A stretch of 64,000 nucleotides of DNA from Guadua angustifolia (Eukaryota > Streptophyta > Magnoliopsida > Poales > Poaceae). The notes beneath the pieces are model-generated. The model saw only the letters and a list, made by a program, of their open reading frames with translations. It had not been told where the DNA came from and did not search any database. Position 1 is the stretch's first letter, and each line of letters opens with the position of its first letter. The translations under genes and the position numbers were made by a program. Shown here piece after piece: positions 1 to 11,055 of this stretch. The DNA lies in the NCBI GenBank assembly GCA_036346375.1, contig CM070512.1:43632466-43696465 (forward strand), in the 5' to 3' direction.

Positions 1-136
1 TAGTTTTCTCCGATCTTGTTGCGCATCGCCTTTTTGAAAGATGTACCTTTATCAACTATCTAATCATTTCAAATGCATCGTTTAGACTTATCATTATCTT
101 TTGATTTAATTGGCTTTGTATAGTTGTTTAGATGTG
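1..136. other. Unassigned AT-rich flank
   Basis: No gene or repeat boundary is recognisable. The stretch is AT-rich and ends where a TGTAACATCCC terminus begins, so it is either the insertion flank of that LTR or part of an older element. Confidence 0.4.
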
Positions 137-2300
137 TAACATCCCAAATTTTGGCTTATTTAGATTTAATATGGTTTTGTGGATTTTTAAATTTTTAAGA
201 TTTTCTTGAATTTATTTGAATTTCTTTATTATTATTATTAAATATGGTTTATTATGAAAATTATTTAAATAATGAGAAGTTTAAATAATGTTTTGTAAAA
301 TTTATTTGAGTTCCAAATATCACAAAATATTTTTAGGAATTTTTCCGAATTTTAATGATATTTTTACTAAATTATTTAGCTTAATCTATTTTTGGAATTA
401 TTTTAAACCAAAAAGCTTTGAAAATGCTTTAAATAGTGTTTGGGCCGAAAGCCCGTTATTCCAGCCCAAGTCGGCCTAATTTGCAGCTAGCCCAGATCCG
501 CACCAACCCAATTCAGAAGACCCTAGCCTATAACCGTCGGATCGCAATCAGATGGAGATAATCGTGTTAGAAACCGCCGTTTGATCCGGATTGGACGTGT
601 GGGATTAGACACAACGGTTCAAAGTCCTTTTGATCTATGCTATCATTGTTGTGTGTGAATCAGATCACGCCGCATCCAAGTGCATTAGGTTCGTAGATTG
701 TGCCATAGGGACAATTGAGCGTCGTTGTCCCCTTGAGTCCGCTACCGTCACAAGCTCGGACTCCGCCGTGTCTGAGTTGTATTCTGCCTTGTGCACACTT
801 CCCTAGGCCTTTAAAAGTCACCCGTGACCCTGCCCAAGGTTCGTCGTTCCCTTCCGCATTTTTTGCCATAAAAACGTCACCCAAGGTGCCCGCAAGCTGT
901 CACCCGAATTCGTCGGAGTTGGAAGGTCTCGCCGCCATCATGTTTTGTGTGGATCTCATCAGATCTTGGGTCTCCACTGTCATCGTTTGTATTATCGAGT
1001 TCGCCATGTCAAGCCATTTCAAATCCACCAGATAACGTCGCTGAAATGCTACTGCAACACTATGTTGGTGGTCTTCGTTCCCAAGTCTGGTGAGTTGCGC
1101 CGCCGCCTGTCATCTTGCTCTCGACCGTTGGACCAGATGGGGTCCATCAAATATGTGCCACATGTCACGCCCTGTGTCTCGCCGTGTGTCACTGCTTGTG
1201 CCATCCATCGCCGTCATTTGCTTGCATCAACACTCATCGAGGCCCACACGTCAGCCCGCATTGATGCGATAGACCTAGTCCACCGTGGACTTGGGGCGAT
1301 CTATAGACTGCGTCCATGTGCCAATGACATGTGTCGGTTTTCGATTGGTCCAAATCAGTGCTAACGTCTTAATTAGATTTTTTACTATAGATTTAATTAA
1401 AAATTAATTATTTAATATTTTCTGATTTTTTCTATTTATCAAATATTTCAAGAGCTCGTTCTTCCTCACACGAGCTCCAATTAAGGCGATTCAAATTTTT
1501 AAAATTTGTAAAATTGAGATCCTTTTAATGGTGAATATTATTTTATTTTTGGCATTTTTTGTTCTTTATTTTGATGTTTTCTGTCGATACGCATAGACAT
1601 CGAAGTGATTGAAGCGTCCGAAGGAGAATTGTTGACTCAAGTGACTAAGGTCCGGAACAAGAGCAAAACATTTCTAAGGCAAGTTGTACTTTGATCATGT
1701 TGAATCTAGTTTTACAAAATTGCTATGTTGATTTAATTTATTGCATATTTATTTCATGTGTACAATTGATTTTGAAATAGTTCGGGATCTAGTTATTCAA
1801 TTCAATTAGATTATGCCTTACCTTGTTATTTGTATGTTATAATTATTTGTCACCCTAGGATGATTCATTATTAGTTGGTTACTATTAGAAATCAATGTTG
1901 GTTGGTTAGACCGCGCTTAGTTTGTTTAGTGATGCCACGTTAACTCATGTCTTTTGGAATATCAAATTAATCTTGACTAATGGAATATGAAATATATTTA
2001 TGAAAGGTGTGTCGAGTGTTATCACACAATGATGTTGAGTTGTAATGACATGTGTCATAAAACGATGTTGATTTGTTGATAGCACGTAGTACATGATGAA
2101 TAACTTGGGTGGTAAATAATTTGGATTGGGATAAGTGGCAAGGGACAGTATACCATGGTGAACCAGAATGGCAGAGAGATTGTAGAAGTCTTACCTTCGT
2201 CAATTAAGGATATAACCTTGCAAGCCTTTGAATTGAGTCAAACATGCAACCACATGTCTGGTATCGGATAGACCTAACCAAGTAGAATTACTGATGTCTT
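137..2300 (+). mobile_element. Ty3-like LTR (TGTAACATCCC type), decayed, right edge uncertain
   Basis: The block opens with TGTAACATCCC, a terminus typical of long Ty3/gypsy LTRs in grasses. An AT-rich start gives way to a GC-richer leader-like stretch around 480-1340 and then AT-rich sequence again. The LTR starting at 60296 shows the same order of landmarks, including a shared CGATTCAAATTT block near 1480 here and 61830 there. No gag or pol frame is visible; short frames at 715-1364 are uncoded leader sequence. I could not locate a 3' terminus or TSD, so the right limit is only where resemblance fades. A solo or fragmentary LTR is the likeliest reading. Confidence 0.5.
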
Positions 2301-2561
2301 CATATGTGATACCTTAGGTGAATAAAATATCTAATTTTCATGGTCTCGAACGAGTGTGAAACCTTACCCAACGCACGAGCAACTCTAAAACAGCCAGGCA
2401 CCAAAGCACAAGACTTTTTCGCGAGATTGCAATCAAGGTTAAAAAAACCCGCTAAAATTTCAAAAATCTTGGCCGAGATTTCCAATTCTGGTTGAGGACG
2501 AGATCTAAAATCTCGGCTAGGTAAAAAAATTTGAAAAAAAAAATTAAATTGTTACAGTAAT

Positions 2562-3097
2562 TAGGGGTGGGCATTCGGTTTTTTCGGTTTAATCGATTCG
2601 GTTTTTTCAGTTTTAAAATAATTCGGTTTTTGAAAACTGGAAACCGAATTTCTCGGCCAAAAATAAAAAACCGAACTGAATTAACCGAAATATTTCGGTT
2701 CGGTTAATTCAGTTTTTCGATTAACCGAAATATGAATAACACTAGGTAGATTAGATTTAATCCTTCTCATATTGCAACACAGAGTATGGATAAACCCACA
2801 CAATATTTATATGTCATTACAATATAAGCATAATAGAATATATGAATATACTAAACATATGCATAAATGTATTATAACATGATAATTATTTAGTGACTTT
2901 AGGAAGAATATTATAAAAGTGGTGTTGTATATGCGCTATTCGGTTATTTCGGTTTTTGAAAGCGAAAAACCGAACCGAACACCGAATTATATCAAAACAA
3001 AAACCGAACCGAAAACCAAAAACCGAATAAACCAAAATAATCGGTTAATTCGGTTCGGTTCGGTAATTCGGTTTCGGTTTAAAAATGCCCACCCCTA
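2562..3097. mobile_element. hAT-type MITE, TIR TAGGGGTGGGCA, TSD ACAGTAAT
   Basis: A 536-bp non-autonomous element starts TAGGGGTGGGCATTCGG and ends with the complement, TGCCCACCCCTA. It is flanked by a perfect 8-bp duplication ACAGTAAT (2554-2561 and 3098-3105). The 8-bp TSD and TAGGG ends indicate the hAT superfamily. The interior is mostly degenerate CGGTT/AACCG motifs in both orientations and could fold back on itself. It has no coding capacity and lies about 1.1 kb upstream of the UGT start. Confidence 0.9.
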
Positions 3098-3105
3098 ACA
3101 GTAAT

Positions 3106-4020
3106 CTCAGAAATTTCAGTGAGATTTCGTCAAATCTAGCTGAAATTTCTAGTTTTTTGACTGGGTTTTGACTTTTTACAGCTGAATTTGATAGGAATTA
3201 GTCCAATAACCCTTAAGAAAGTCATCTTCTATTAAAATTTATTTAAAACCAAAATTTTTATACATTTTAAAATTTTAGCGAAACATTATCAATTTTTATA
3301 AAATTATACAAACTTGATTATGATTTAAAATTTTATGGTACTATCCTTAATAGTGTAGGATCATACATAACAATTTTCAAAATAATTGAACTTCATTTGT
3401 TATCTTTACAAAAATCAAAAACAAAATGAACATAATTTTATGAGGGCTTAAGAATTGCCTACCATTCTCTAAATTTTTTAAAATTTAACTTTTTTTGCTA
3501 AATCAAATCTATATAAGCACTGAACTTCATTTCTTATATTTCAAAAATAAAAAACAGAAAGAACATGAATAGTACAGTGCCTTTGTAAGAATTTTATAAA
3601 TTCACTGGAGTGTCATCATGATTCAAAATTTTTATGAGATCTTAAGCATTTCCTTAGAGCCCTTCTCTAAAATTTTTAAAAATTCTAAATCTTTTTTATT
3701 GCTAAAGCAAATCTATGTTCTGATCATCAGGTTTTTATCAGGATATAGCACTGCCAGAATTTTTGAAACCATCCACAAAAATTTTCAAAATTTTCTAACA
3801 TGATTTGAGCCATTTTTCATTTGGTTAAAATTTACCGGTAAGGCTTTTATGAGGAAAATAGCATTGTCTGAATTTTTAAAAATTCATGAAGCTGATCATC
3901 ATCTAAAAATTTTATAGGAACATTAGTGATGCATCATAATCATGCACAAAAATTTTAAAATTTTTCTAATGTGATTTATTTTATTTTTCATTTGGTTAAA
4001 ACTTGCCAAATTTAATCAGT
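3106..4020. repeat. AT-rich upstream region with diverged direct repeats
   Basis: No gene is visible. The region contains loosely repeated phrases: a TTTTTCATTTGGTTAAAA block near 3815 and again near 3985, and a TGCTAAA(G/T)CAAATCTAT block near 3497 and 3700. It is probably an old degenerate repeat. Any UGT promoter elements would lie at its right end, but no convincing TATA box stands out; GTATATGG near 4052 is the nearest candidate. Confidence 0.4.
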
Positions 4021-4210
4021 TTTAGTGTATTACCGCAATTCGATAAAGCAAGTATATGGTAGCCGTGGATGCAAACCAAACGCACAAAAATCATTTGCCG
4101 TGCAATCATTGGCCGTGCCCTCTCCGCTTTCATTAGCTCAGAGAAGTAGAGAACCAACGCACAGACGGATCCTCTTCTTGCTCGCTTGGCACTCCCAAAA
4201 GCGACAACCA

Positions 4211-4657
4211 ATGGAAGAAACCAAGGGCGCCCCCTCTCATCCTCCCCTCCACGTCGTGGTGTTCCCATGGCTGGCCTTCGGCCATCTCATCCCCTTCCTC
4301 GAGCTTGCCAAGCAGCTGGCCAAGCGCGGCCACGCCGTCACTTTCCTCTCCACGCCGGGGAACATCGCGAGGCTAAGTCCGATTCCCTCGGAGCTGTCTG
4401 ATCGCGTCCGTCTCGTCTCGTTCCCCAGGCCGGACGTCGACGGCCTGCCAGAGGGCGCCGAGTCGACGGCCGACATCCCGCCGGAGAAGGTGGAGCTCCT
4501 AAAGACGGCGTTCGATGGCCTCGCCGCGCCCTTCGCCGGCTTCCTCGCCGAGGCCTCCACCCGCGGAGAGGGAGGGGAAGGTTTCCGCAAGAAGCCTGAC
4601 TGGATCATCATCGACTTCGCCCACAACTGGCTCCCGCCCATCGCCGACGAGCATAAG
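4211..4657 (+). CDS. UDP-glycosyltransferase (UGT91-like), exon 1
   Basis: Exon 1 encodes residues 1-149 of a family-1 plant UGT, which transfers sugar from a UDP-sugar to small molecules, usually in the cytosol. The start at 4211 (ACCAATGG context) puts the conserved N-terminal strand HVVVFPWLAFGH at residues 14-25. His25 is the expected catalytic base and Asp135 (WIIIDFAHNW) its likely partner. The frame is open upstream to 4025, but the GC-rich family-like sequence begins only at 4211. The exon ends DEHK followed by GTTGGT, a donor at 4658, in phase 0; exon 2 resumes with VPCAYF at 19780. Two exons give 479 aa, normal for the family. The sequence resembles UGT91 members annotated as flavonoid or saponin rhamnosyl/glucosyltransferases; the substrate cannot be inferred. 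Confidence 0.9.
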
Positions 4658-5524
4658 GTTGGTGCCTGCATGTGTCATGATGTATTGAGGATACACTAAT
4701 CCTAGTTATTTTGCATTACAATTATGCATGCATGATTTATGAGAAGTCACTAGTATAATACTACCTCAAGTCAAATTTGGATGTTGATTTTAGGTGAAAT
4801 TAGAGAGATTAACATACAGTAAGTAGCGGAAAACAGATCTTACAAGCGATTTTTTTTGTTTTTTTGAAAATGCTAGAAAACACCCAAATGATTTCCCACC
4901 TCTAAATCAGTTCAGATTGGCACCAAGATTCGTGCGCCCGAGGGCTCGTCTCGTCACTAGCAACGGTGGATTCCAGCTGGACCCAAGCTAGGGCTAAGGT
5001 TCACCTGGGTTAGGGTTGATGTTCACTAGGACGCTAATTTCAGACTTCGCGGTGGTGGCTCGGCTATAAGCAGTGGCGACGGTGGGGTCGCAGTGGCGCC
5101 ACCGGTAGTGGAGGTTAGCAGAGAAGACAAGAAAAAGAGAACATTGTACTATTACAAAACAGTATATAAGTGTCACTTTATTTATGACGGTTTTTCTGGA
5201 CCCCGGATGTCATCCATTAGAAGATTGACGTCGAGTATAAGAATCGCATTGCCCCCACCACTAATCGGACCATCAGTGTAATAATCTACTCGATCCTGAA
5301 TCTTCTGATCGAGTTTTATTTGTTGAGGTCGACAATGGCGCCGGGGTGAGTCACTGCGAAAGTGAAGCATTCCATCTCCTGTTTGCCACGCAACTACGTC
5401 TGATGCTGCTCTTAAAACCTGATTAAGACTGTCTTTATTGTTTTCCACCCAGTTCGTTTCAAACTTAAATATGTCATAAATACTTGTCGCCTTGGATATC
5501 GATGTGGTTTACAAAACGCGGTTT
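4658..5524. other. Intron start, no gene
   Basis: The first part of the intron has a TACTACCTC phrase at 4758, possibly a degenerate MITE end, followed by mixed-composition sequence without a supported gene. Short frames at 5093-5448 match nothing I recognise. Confidence 0.4.
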
Positions 5525-5733
5525 TAACAACTAAATTTTGTTATAATGTAATCATAAAACCCAATATAATTATAACATTATGAAAGTACTTTTCGAGTCA
5601 AATCTATATATATTATTTTTATGTATCTAATTTAAATATTTAAAAAGATATTGACATTCAAAGTCTAAAAAATTTAACTATATCTATGTCCAAAACAACA
5701 ACTGTTTGTGATTGGAGGGAGTGCTAGATTAAT
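5525..5733. mobile_element. Decayed Stowaway/mariner-like MITE, copy 1
   Basis: This AT-rich block ends GGAGGGAGT, the familiar terminus of small grass MITEs. It contains a run of about 36 bp around 5612-5651 (key core ATGTATCTAATTTAAATA) that is the exact reverse complement of a run at about 7295-7332 in copy 2. The left end is degraded. Confidence 0.55.
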
Positions 5734-5859
5734 CAAGTGATGAGACGGGATTACAAAGATTCAATGCTAGTGATGGTAACGTACGTACTAACAAGCTCTA
5801 GAGTATGTGTTTGTGTGTATGTATATAATTCAAACTAAATTTGAGCATATTTTTTGAAT

Positions 5860-6125
5860 GTTTCAGTTTTAAGGTATATATATCCATATATAACAATTCA
5901 AATAGCTCTGCTTTTAAGTGCTTTTTGGCATAAGCAAGAAACCATATATAACTAGTAAAAACTAAAAGCTGAAATCTGGGCTGGACATGCTTTTGCAGCT
6001 TTTTGCTAAGAAAAATTAGTTATTTGTTAAACGATCTTTTATAAAAATTACAGCTGCTTTTTAGTCTAAAAAAAACTAAAATACAACTTTTCAGAGAAGC
6101 TAACACTCCTCAAACATGTCCATAA
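5860..6125. repeat. Possible GCTTTT/AAGC-rich MITE remnant
   Basis: The segment carries GCTTTTAAGTGCTTTTTGG near 5909 and TTTTCAGAGAAGC near 6089, phrases resembling a common grass MITE whose ends are rich in GCTTTT and AGAAGC. No TSD or clean TIR was found, so the call is tentative. Confidence 0.3.
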
Positions 6126-6244
6126 TCATGGGCAGTTGAAACCGAACCGCTGGACTCCCTTGCGCACAGAGGCAATGATCTGAAACGCCAAAAGCAACCT
6201 TAAGAATATCACATTCCCTGTCCTTCCAACCTTGCTTCCTCACC

Positions 6245-6642
6245 CAGGGTTTCAAAAACCGAATTTAAAAAACCGATTTGAAATTCGCGGTACAAAAACC
6301 GCTCAAAAACCGTCAAGAATTGAAGGGTTAAGAAATTAAAAAAAAAATTTAAAAATTTTAAAAAAATTGAAAACCATTTGGTTTTCAACGAAAACCACGG
6401 TTTTTACGAAAAACCGCTCGGTTTCCATTGAAAACCAACCCGATCAATTGAATGTTCTTCAAAAACGGTTTTTGAGCGGTTTTTAACGAAAACCGCGGTT
6501 TTTCAACGGTTTTCAAACACATAAATTTTTTTTCAAAATTTTTAATTTTTTGTAATTAATTAGACCGGTTTACCGAGCGGTTTTAGATTTCAAACCAGAG
6601 CGGTAGGTTTTCGAGCGATTTTCGCTGGTTTTTGAAGGCCTG
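6245..6642. mobile_element. hAT-type MITE, TIR CAGGGTTTCAAAAACC, near-perfect TSD
   Basis: A 398-bp element has ends CAGGGTTTCAAAAACC and, inverted, CAGGCCTTCAAAAACC. It is flanked by 8-bp repeats TCCTCACC (6237-6244) and TCCTCGCC (6643-6650), matching at 7 of 8 positions. The interior is built from AACCG/CGGTTT motifs. The 8-bp TSD and CAGG start fit hAT. No coding capacity. Confidence 0.8.
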
Positions 6643-6650
6643 TCCTCGCC

Positions 6651-7228
6651 ACCGCTGGTCAAGGATACGGCTGCATGTACTCGGGGGTGGTCGTGCACCG
6701 CCGTGGGAATTCGTTGGATCTATTGCCTTCACAGCCGAATATCACTGGTTTTTTTGGAAGGAAGCTCGCCGGATTGGGCATGGCTACGGGGCCACAAACA
6801 ACGAGTGAAGGATGGCTTGGTCAGGATAATGAGCTGGTGCGAGGTCGATCTCACCCCATCAGCGAGGAGATGATGGTAAGGATTGGGCTCCTTATCCTCC
6901 TCAATCGGCTGGTGCATGGCTACGGCCTTCTCCTCAAAGCCTGACTCGGTCAACATTGCCTGAATGCGCGTATCACGTGGTATATGATAATGTAATAATC
7001 GGGCCCAGTTGGTGTATCCCTCCGGCGTATATGATAATGTAATAATCCTATCATCCTGATATGTCTTGTATAGTAGCGTAAAAAAAACTTCTGTTTCTCT
7101 CATGTCGTTTTCTCTTACTTACATCTTACGCGACGCTATCGGATTAATTGGACTGTACGTCCTACTATACTGCGCTTCATTGGAACACTTCCCCAATTAT
7201 GCCTGTCCAATGAAGATGTATTATACTC
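6651..7228. other. Intron segment without recognised element
   Basis: Moderate-GC sequence with short frames on both strands (6675-6944 plus, 6729-7103 minus). Neither shows a domain I recognise, and each overlaps a frame on the other strand. A TATATGATAATGTAATAATC phrase occurs twice, near 6985 and 7027, as a local direct repeat. Confidence 0.35.
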
Positions 7229-7475
7229 CTTTAGTTATAAATAGTTGTCGTTTGGGATATAGGAACAATTAAATTTTTAAAATTTTGATTATTATTATCT
7301 TTTTAAATATTTAAATTAGATACATAAAAATCATATGCGTAGAATTATCTCAAAAACGTAATTTCATAATATTATAATTTTATCGGGTTTTATAAATATA
7401 TTATAATAAAAATTAGTGGTCAAAATTGTGTTTTGGAGACAGTGCCGATGTCCAAAAAGAGTAGTGCAATAATTT
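7229..7475. mobile_element. Decayed Stowaway/mariner-like MITE, copy 2
   Basis: The block begins near TATACTCCTTTAG and contains the inverted counterpart of copy 1 at 5525-5733, including the shared run near 7295-7332. The two copies lie about 1.5 kb apart in opposite orientation in the same intron. Ends are degraded and no TSD is visible. Confidence 0.55.
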
Positions 7476-8217
7476 GATGACGACCCTCCTTGTGTTGACA
7501 TGCCATATTATTATGCACCTGAGCATAAAAAATGCTATTCTATGGTCCATCAACTTCCGTAGGTTAAAACCTACATCTCGCCTTTGTTAAGGATGGTCAA
7601 AGAAAACCCAACACCTCCCAGGCTCCCACCTCTGTCAACCACCGCCTATTTTTGTGCTCAGACGACACAATAATATTTTGACTTAGGTATAGTAATTCGA
7701 ACTTTTGTTGTAGTAATTATTTTTTTACACAATTAAAATATATTAATTATGTATCTTTTTTTGCCATGCACATTTTTTCTAGCAAAACACTTCAAATAGA
7801 TTTTAAATAGGATAAATTGTTTACAAGATATTGTCGTTCAAAGTTTGCAATCAACTCATGTTTCTCTCTCCACCTACCCCTTTATTCTTAGTTTAACCAT
7901 AAATAAAATGCATTCGGATTTAAATGTGGTATCTATTTTTTATTACCACCGCTATCATGTGAATATCATGCACTATAGCTAGGTTCGACAGTAAAATCTA
8001 ACAACTCACCCAGTAAATTGAAATGCATTTAACAGTAAATTTGGTCTATTTTTTTATTTCCACTATCACATGGTGAGGGGAGAGTGACGACAAAAAGCTG
8101 GCCGGTGGGGTCCCTGGCACGTGCGGCCCACCAGAAATGGCTGTGACACGAGGCATTTCGTCCAGCATGTCGCCAGCACATTGTAGCAGGTCCTGATTTC
8201 CAAAAAGTTGCTTGGTA
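7476..8217. other. AT-rich intron DNA, nothing recognised
   Basis: No supported gene or bounded repeat. The sequence is AT-rich with one GC-richer patch around 8060-8170 just left of the solo LTR. Confidence 0.35.
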
Positions 8218-8222
8218 GTTTA

Positions 8223-9541
8223 TGTTGGTGTTATGCCCTTAAGGCAGTCATATAGATGATTGTAACATGACTATGCTTATGAATAATAATATGATTATTG
8301 ATCCAATGAATGTATATCATTATATTAATCGCCAAGTATGTGACTTGCTTATGAAACTCTCTACTTATTGATATAATTACAGAAGTATCTCGATCGGGTA
8401 TCATCGTATAGGACAACGATGAATAGATCAAGACATGTATTGATCGATGATTATGTTTCATAGATCATAGGATATAGAGATATCATCAATACACTTTGTG
8501 AACTCATGATGAAGAACATGGGTTAGATAGACCGCAATGGGACATCGCGAGAATGTTATATTCTTATGTGTCATCGATGTATCTCATACATAGTGGATGT
8601 ATGATCCTTTGACTGAGATTGTCACATTCCTACATGTGTAATAGTTTACCTTGGGGCCACCAAATGCTATTTCCTAACCGGATAGTTATAAGGTAGCTTT
8701 CATGTTTGCTATGAAACATGTAGAGGAAGTGAGCAATAAGATGGAATTTGCCACTCCGGTGTAACGGAGATATATGTCTAGGCCACTCGTGTGATATGAT
8801 TAAGGAAGTGCATGGCCATGTCGTGATTGAGAAGTCAATCACAACTTATTAATATATCACGGATACGAGAGATGGATTGAACTGTCAAAGGATGACATAC
8901 TTCTCGCCTTGAGTTCGATCTTCATATAGTTTGGCAAAGGGATTATTACATGAGTACTTTTGAAAGGTTCTATCGATTTGATCATATGCGTTTGGGAGTT
9001 GGCATGCTCGCAATGAACCGCTACTACTATTGGATTGGAAAAGGGTTTTAGAATCTATATCCAAATGTATATGAACCTCTGTGGTCACACAGCTTAATCT
9101 GGCCGACGCATTAATTCGGATTGGATCCGTAATTAATGGACCTCGTGGGCTTAACATGCTGATGGGCCCTGGCTTAGGGTTTCGTCGCGTGGCTATATAA
9201 GGAGAGGAGTAGGGTGGGCGTGCATGATGTTGTTCACGTCCAGAACCCTAGCCTCCACCTCTCATTGCCCATGCTGAGCGACACGATGCTTGCACGCCGA
9301 CGCACGGCGTTCCATCCCGGGACGTGTGGGATCTTTGTGGTGACGCCGCCGCTATTAAGGCGTGAGGATGATCCGCAGAGGGACGATCCACGGCGAGGAC
9401 GATCCACTACACCAACGTGCGAGGATTCAAGAATCGCGCGCCTTGTGGTAATTCAATCGTGATCCTTTCTTCAAGTAGCTTTTACGGTTATGCGGTAGAA
9501 ATTTTAATTTGTGCTAGCGTAGCATACCGCGTTCCCCAATA
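8223..9541 (+). mobile_element. Copia solo LTR, BARE/Angela-like, TSD GTTTA
   Basis: The block starts TGTTGGTGTTATGCCC, close to the start typical of BARE/Angela Copia LTRs, and ends CCCCAATA where CCAACA would be expected. A perfect 5-bp TSD GTTTA flanks it (8218-8222 and 9542-9546). At 1319 bp with no internal domain between the TSDs it is a solo LTR, formed by recombination between two LTRs. It contains a TATA-like CTATATAAGG at 9193-9202 in the same orientation as the UGT. Confidence 0.85.
9193..9202 (+). promoter_or_regulatory. TATA-like box of the solo LTR
   Basis: CTATATAAGG lies in the right third of the LTR, the usual place for a Copia promoter, about 10.6 kb upstream of UGT exon 2 and in the sense orientation. 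Activity is not shown by the sequence. Confidence 0.5.
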
Positions 9542-10426
9542 GTTTAGACAATCCAAAAGTAGTCTTAGGCAATAAAGGAAATTCTAGAAAATTTTTTAGA
9601 GTTAGATCAACAAATGAGGTTTCTATTTTTCTTGGTTTCACTCTTTTTTTTGTTGTATTTTTCAAATTAAAATTCTTGCAAAAATGTTGTTTTTATCACT
9701 ATTTGAATTTTTAAGGCAGTTTTAATTTGCGCAAAAATTGTGAAAAATTCATATTTATTCTTCTAATATATTATATCATTTTAAAAATTATTTGTGAGAC
9801 CATGTTCCAAGAACAAGAATCTCCATGCATGTGCACACAGTACTAGTCTTTGGATTAGTAGCTAGTACACACATGTTTACAACATCGATATCACAACCAA
9901 ATATGATATAAATAACCTGCAACGAAATATAATTATACAGAGCATAATATAGTAATACATTACGGCGGAAAAGCCAACAGAAATATCCAAAAGCCATGTA
10001 GTATGCCCAACCAACCCGTAGGCATCTGACTAGGCCAACCCTAGAAAAAATCATCGTCAAAGTCCTCATGGTTCCGCTCGAAAATATGAGTCGCCCACAG
10101 ATGTCAAAAAGCTTCATCTTATGAGACAACGTAGATAGCAAGTTTGAGTGCATTGGTACTCAGCAAGACTTATAGTGGTTCACAAATGCATATAAATAAG
10201 TATGCAGGCTTAAACAATGAAAGGCTTCAGGTTATTTTGCAGTTGCATAAAGAAATATGAACATATGATAATAATATATTGCAAACCGGAATTTATAAAA
10301 TCGCTAAGGGATAATGTAACAATACAAAAGTATTTTCAACCCATGAACAGTCTACCCAACTGCACAACACATAAGTGTCATTCCTTTGACATAAAGGATT
10401 GGTTGCTAAAACAGTTTCAAACTGAT

Positions 10427-11055
10427 AGGGATGGCAACGAGTCCAGGTACCTCCGGGTCTGGCCTCCGTGGACCCGGACCCGAGACCCGATTTTGGACCC
10501 GGACTCGGACCCGAAGTCAGTCACGGGTCCAAACTCGGACCCGGACCCGAACCCGATGGGTACCCGGACCCGAACGGGTACCCGGACCCCTTAACAGCTC
10601 CAAACGGATTTTACCAATAATTACGGACGGTAATCATTTTGAGTTCTTTGTTTTTTAGGAAAAAAAAAAAGATCTGGTGAACATGATGAGTTCTGTTGGC
10701 GTGACCCAATCGGCAACCGCAACAAATTCACCTGTGAATCCGTTGAATTCGTTCGTTGGTGTGACCCTTCAGCGTTCTCACTCATCACGTATTCCAGATC
10801 TTATTTGTCCCCCCAATCACGTCAAAACAGAGAGAGAATGAGACAAGCACAAGACGGGATAAACAAGGGGAGAGAGGTGAGAGCGCGAGCAATCAGCAAA
10901 GCCACCTCTTCCCGAGTCCGGGTCTTGGTACCCACGGGTCCAAAATGAGACCCAGACCCGGATCCGAACCCGAAATAATATACCCGTGGGTCCAAATTTG
11001 GACCCGGACCCATCGGGTCGGGTACCCGGACCCACGGGTATTTTTGCCATCCCTA
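10427..11055. mobile_element. hAT-type MITE, TIR TAGGGATGGCAA, TSD CAAACTGA
   Basis: A 629-bp element starts TAGGGATGGCAA and ends TTGCCATCCCTA. It is flanked by a perfect 8-bp TSD CAAACTGA (10419-10426 and 11056-11063). Both arms consist of GGACCC/GGGTCC-type repeats; the centre (about 10680-10900) is ordinary sequence with a local duplication around GTTGGCGTGACCC and GTTGGTGTGACCC. It is nested in LTR block A, so it inserted later than that block. Confidence 0.9.

Noticed and set aside
2390..3180. A second MITE (GAAATTTC-rich) around the hAT MITE at 2562
   Set aside because: The flanks resemble the GAAATTTC-rich insert at 17947, but no matching ends or TSD could be identified.
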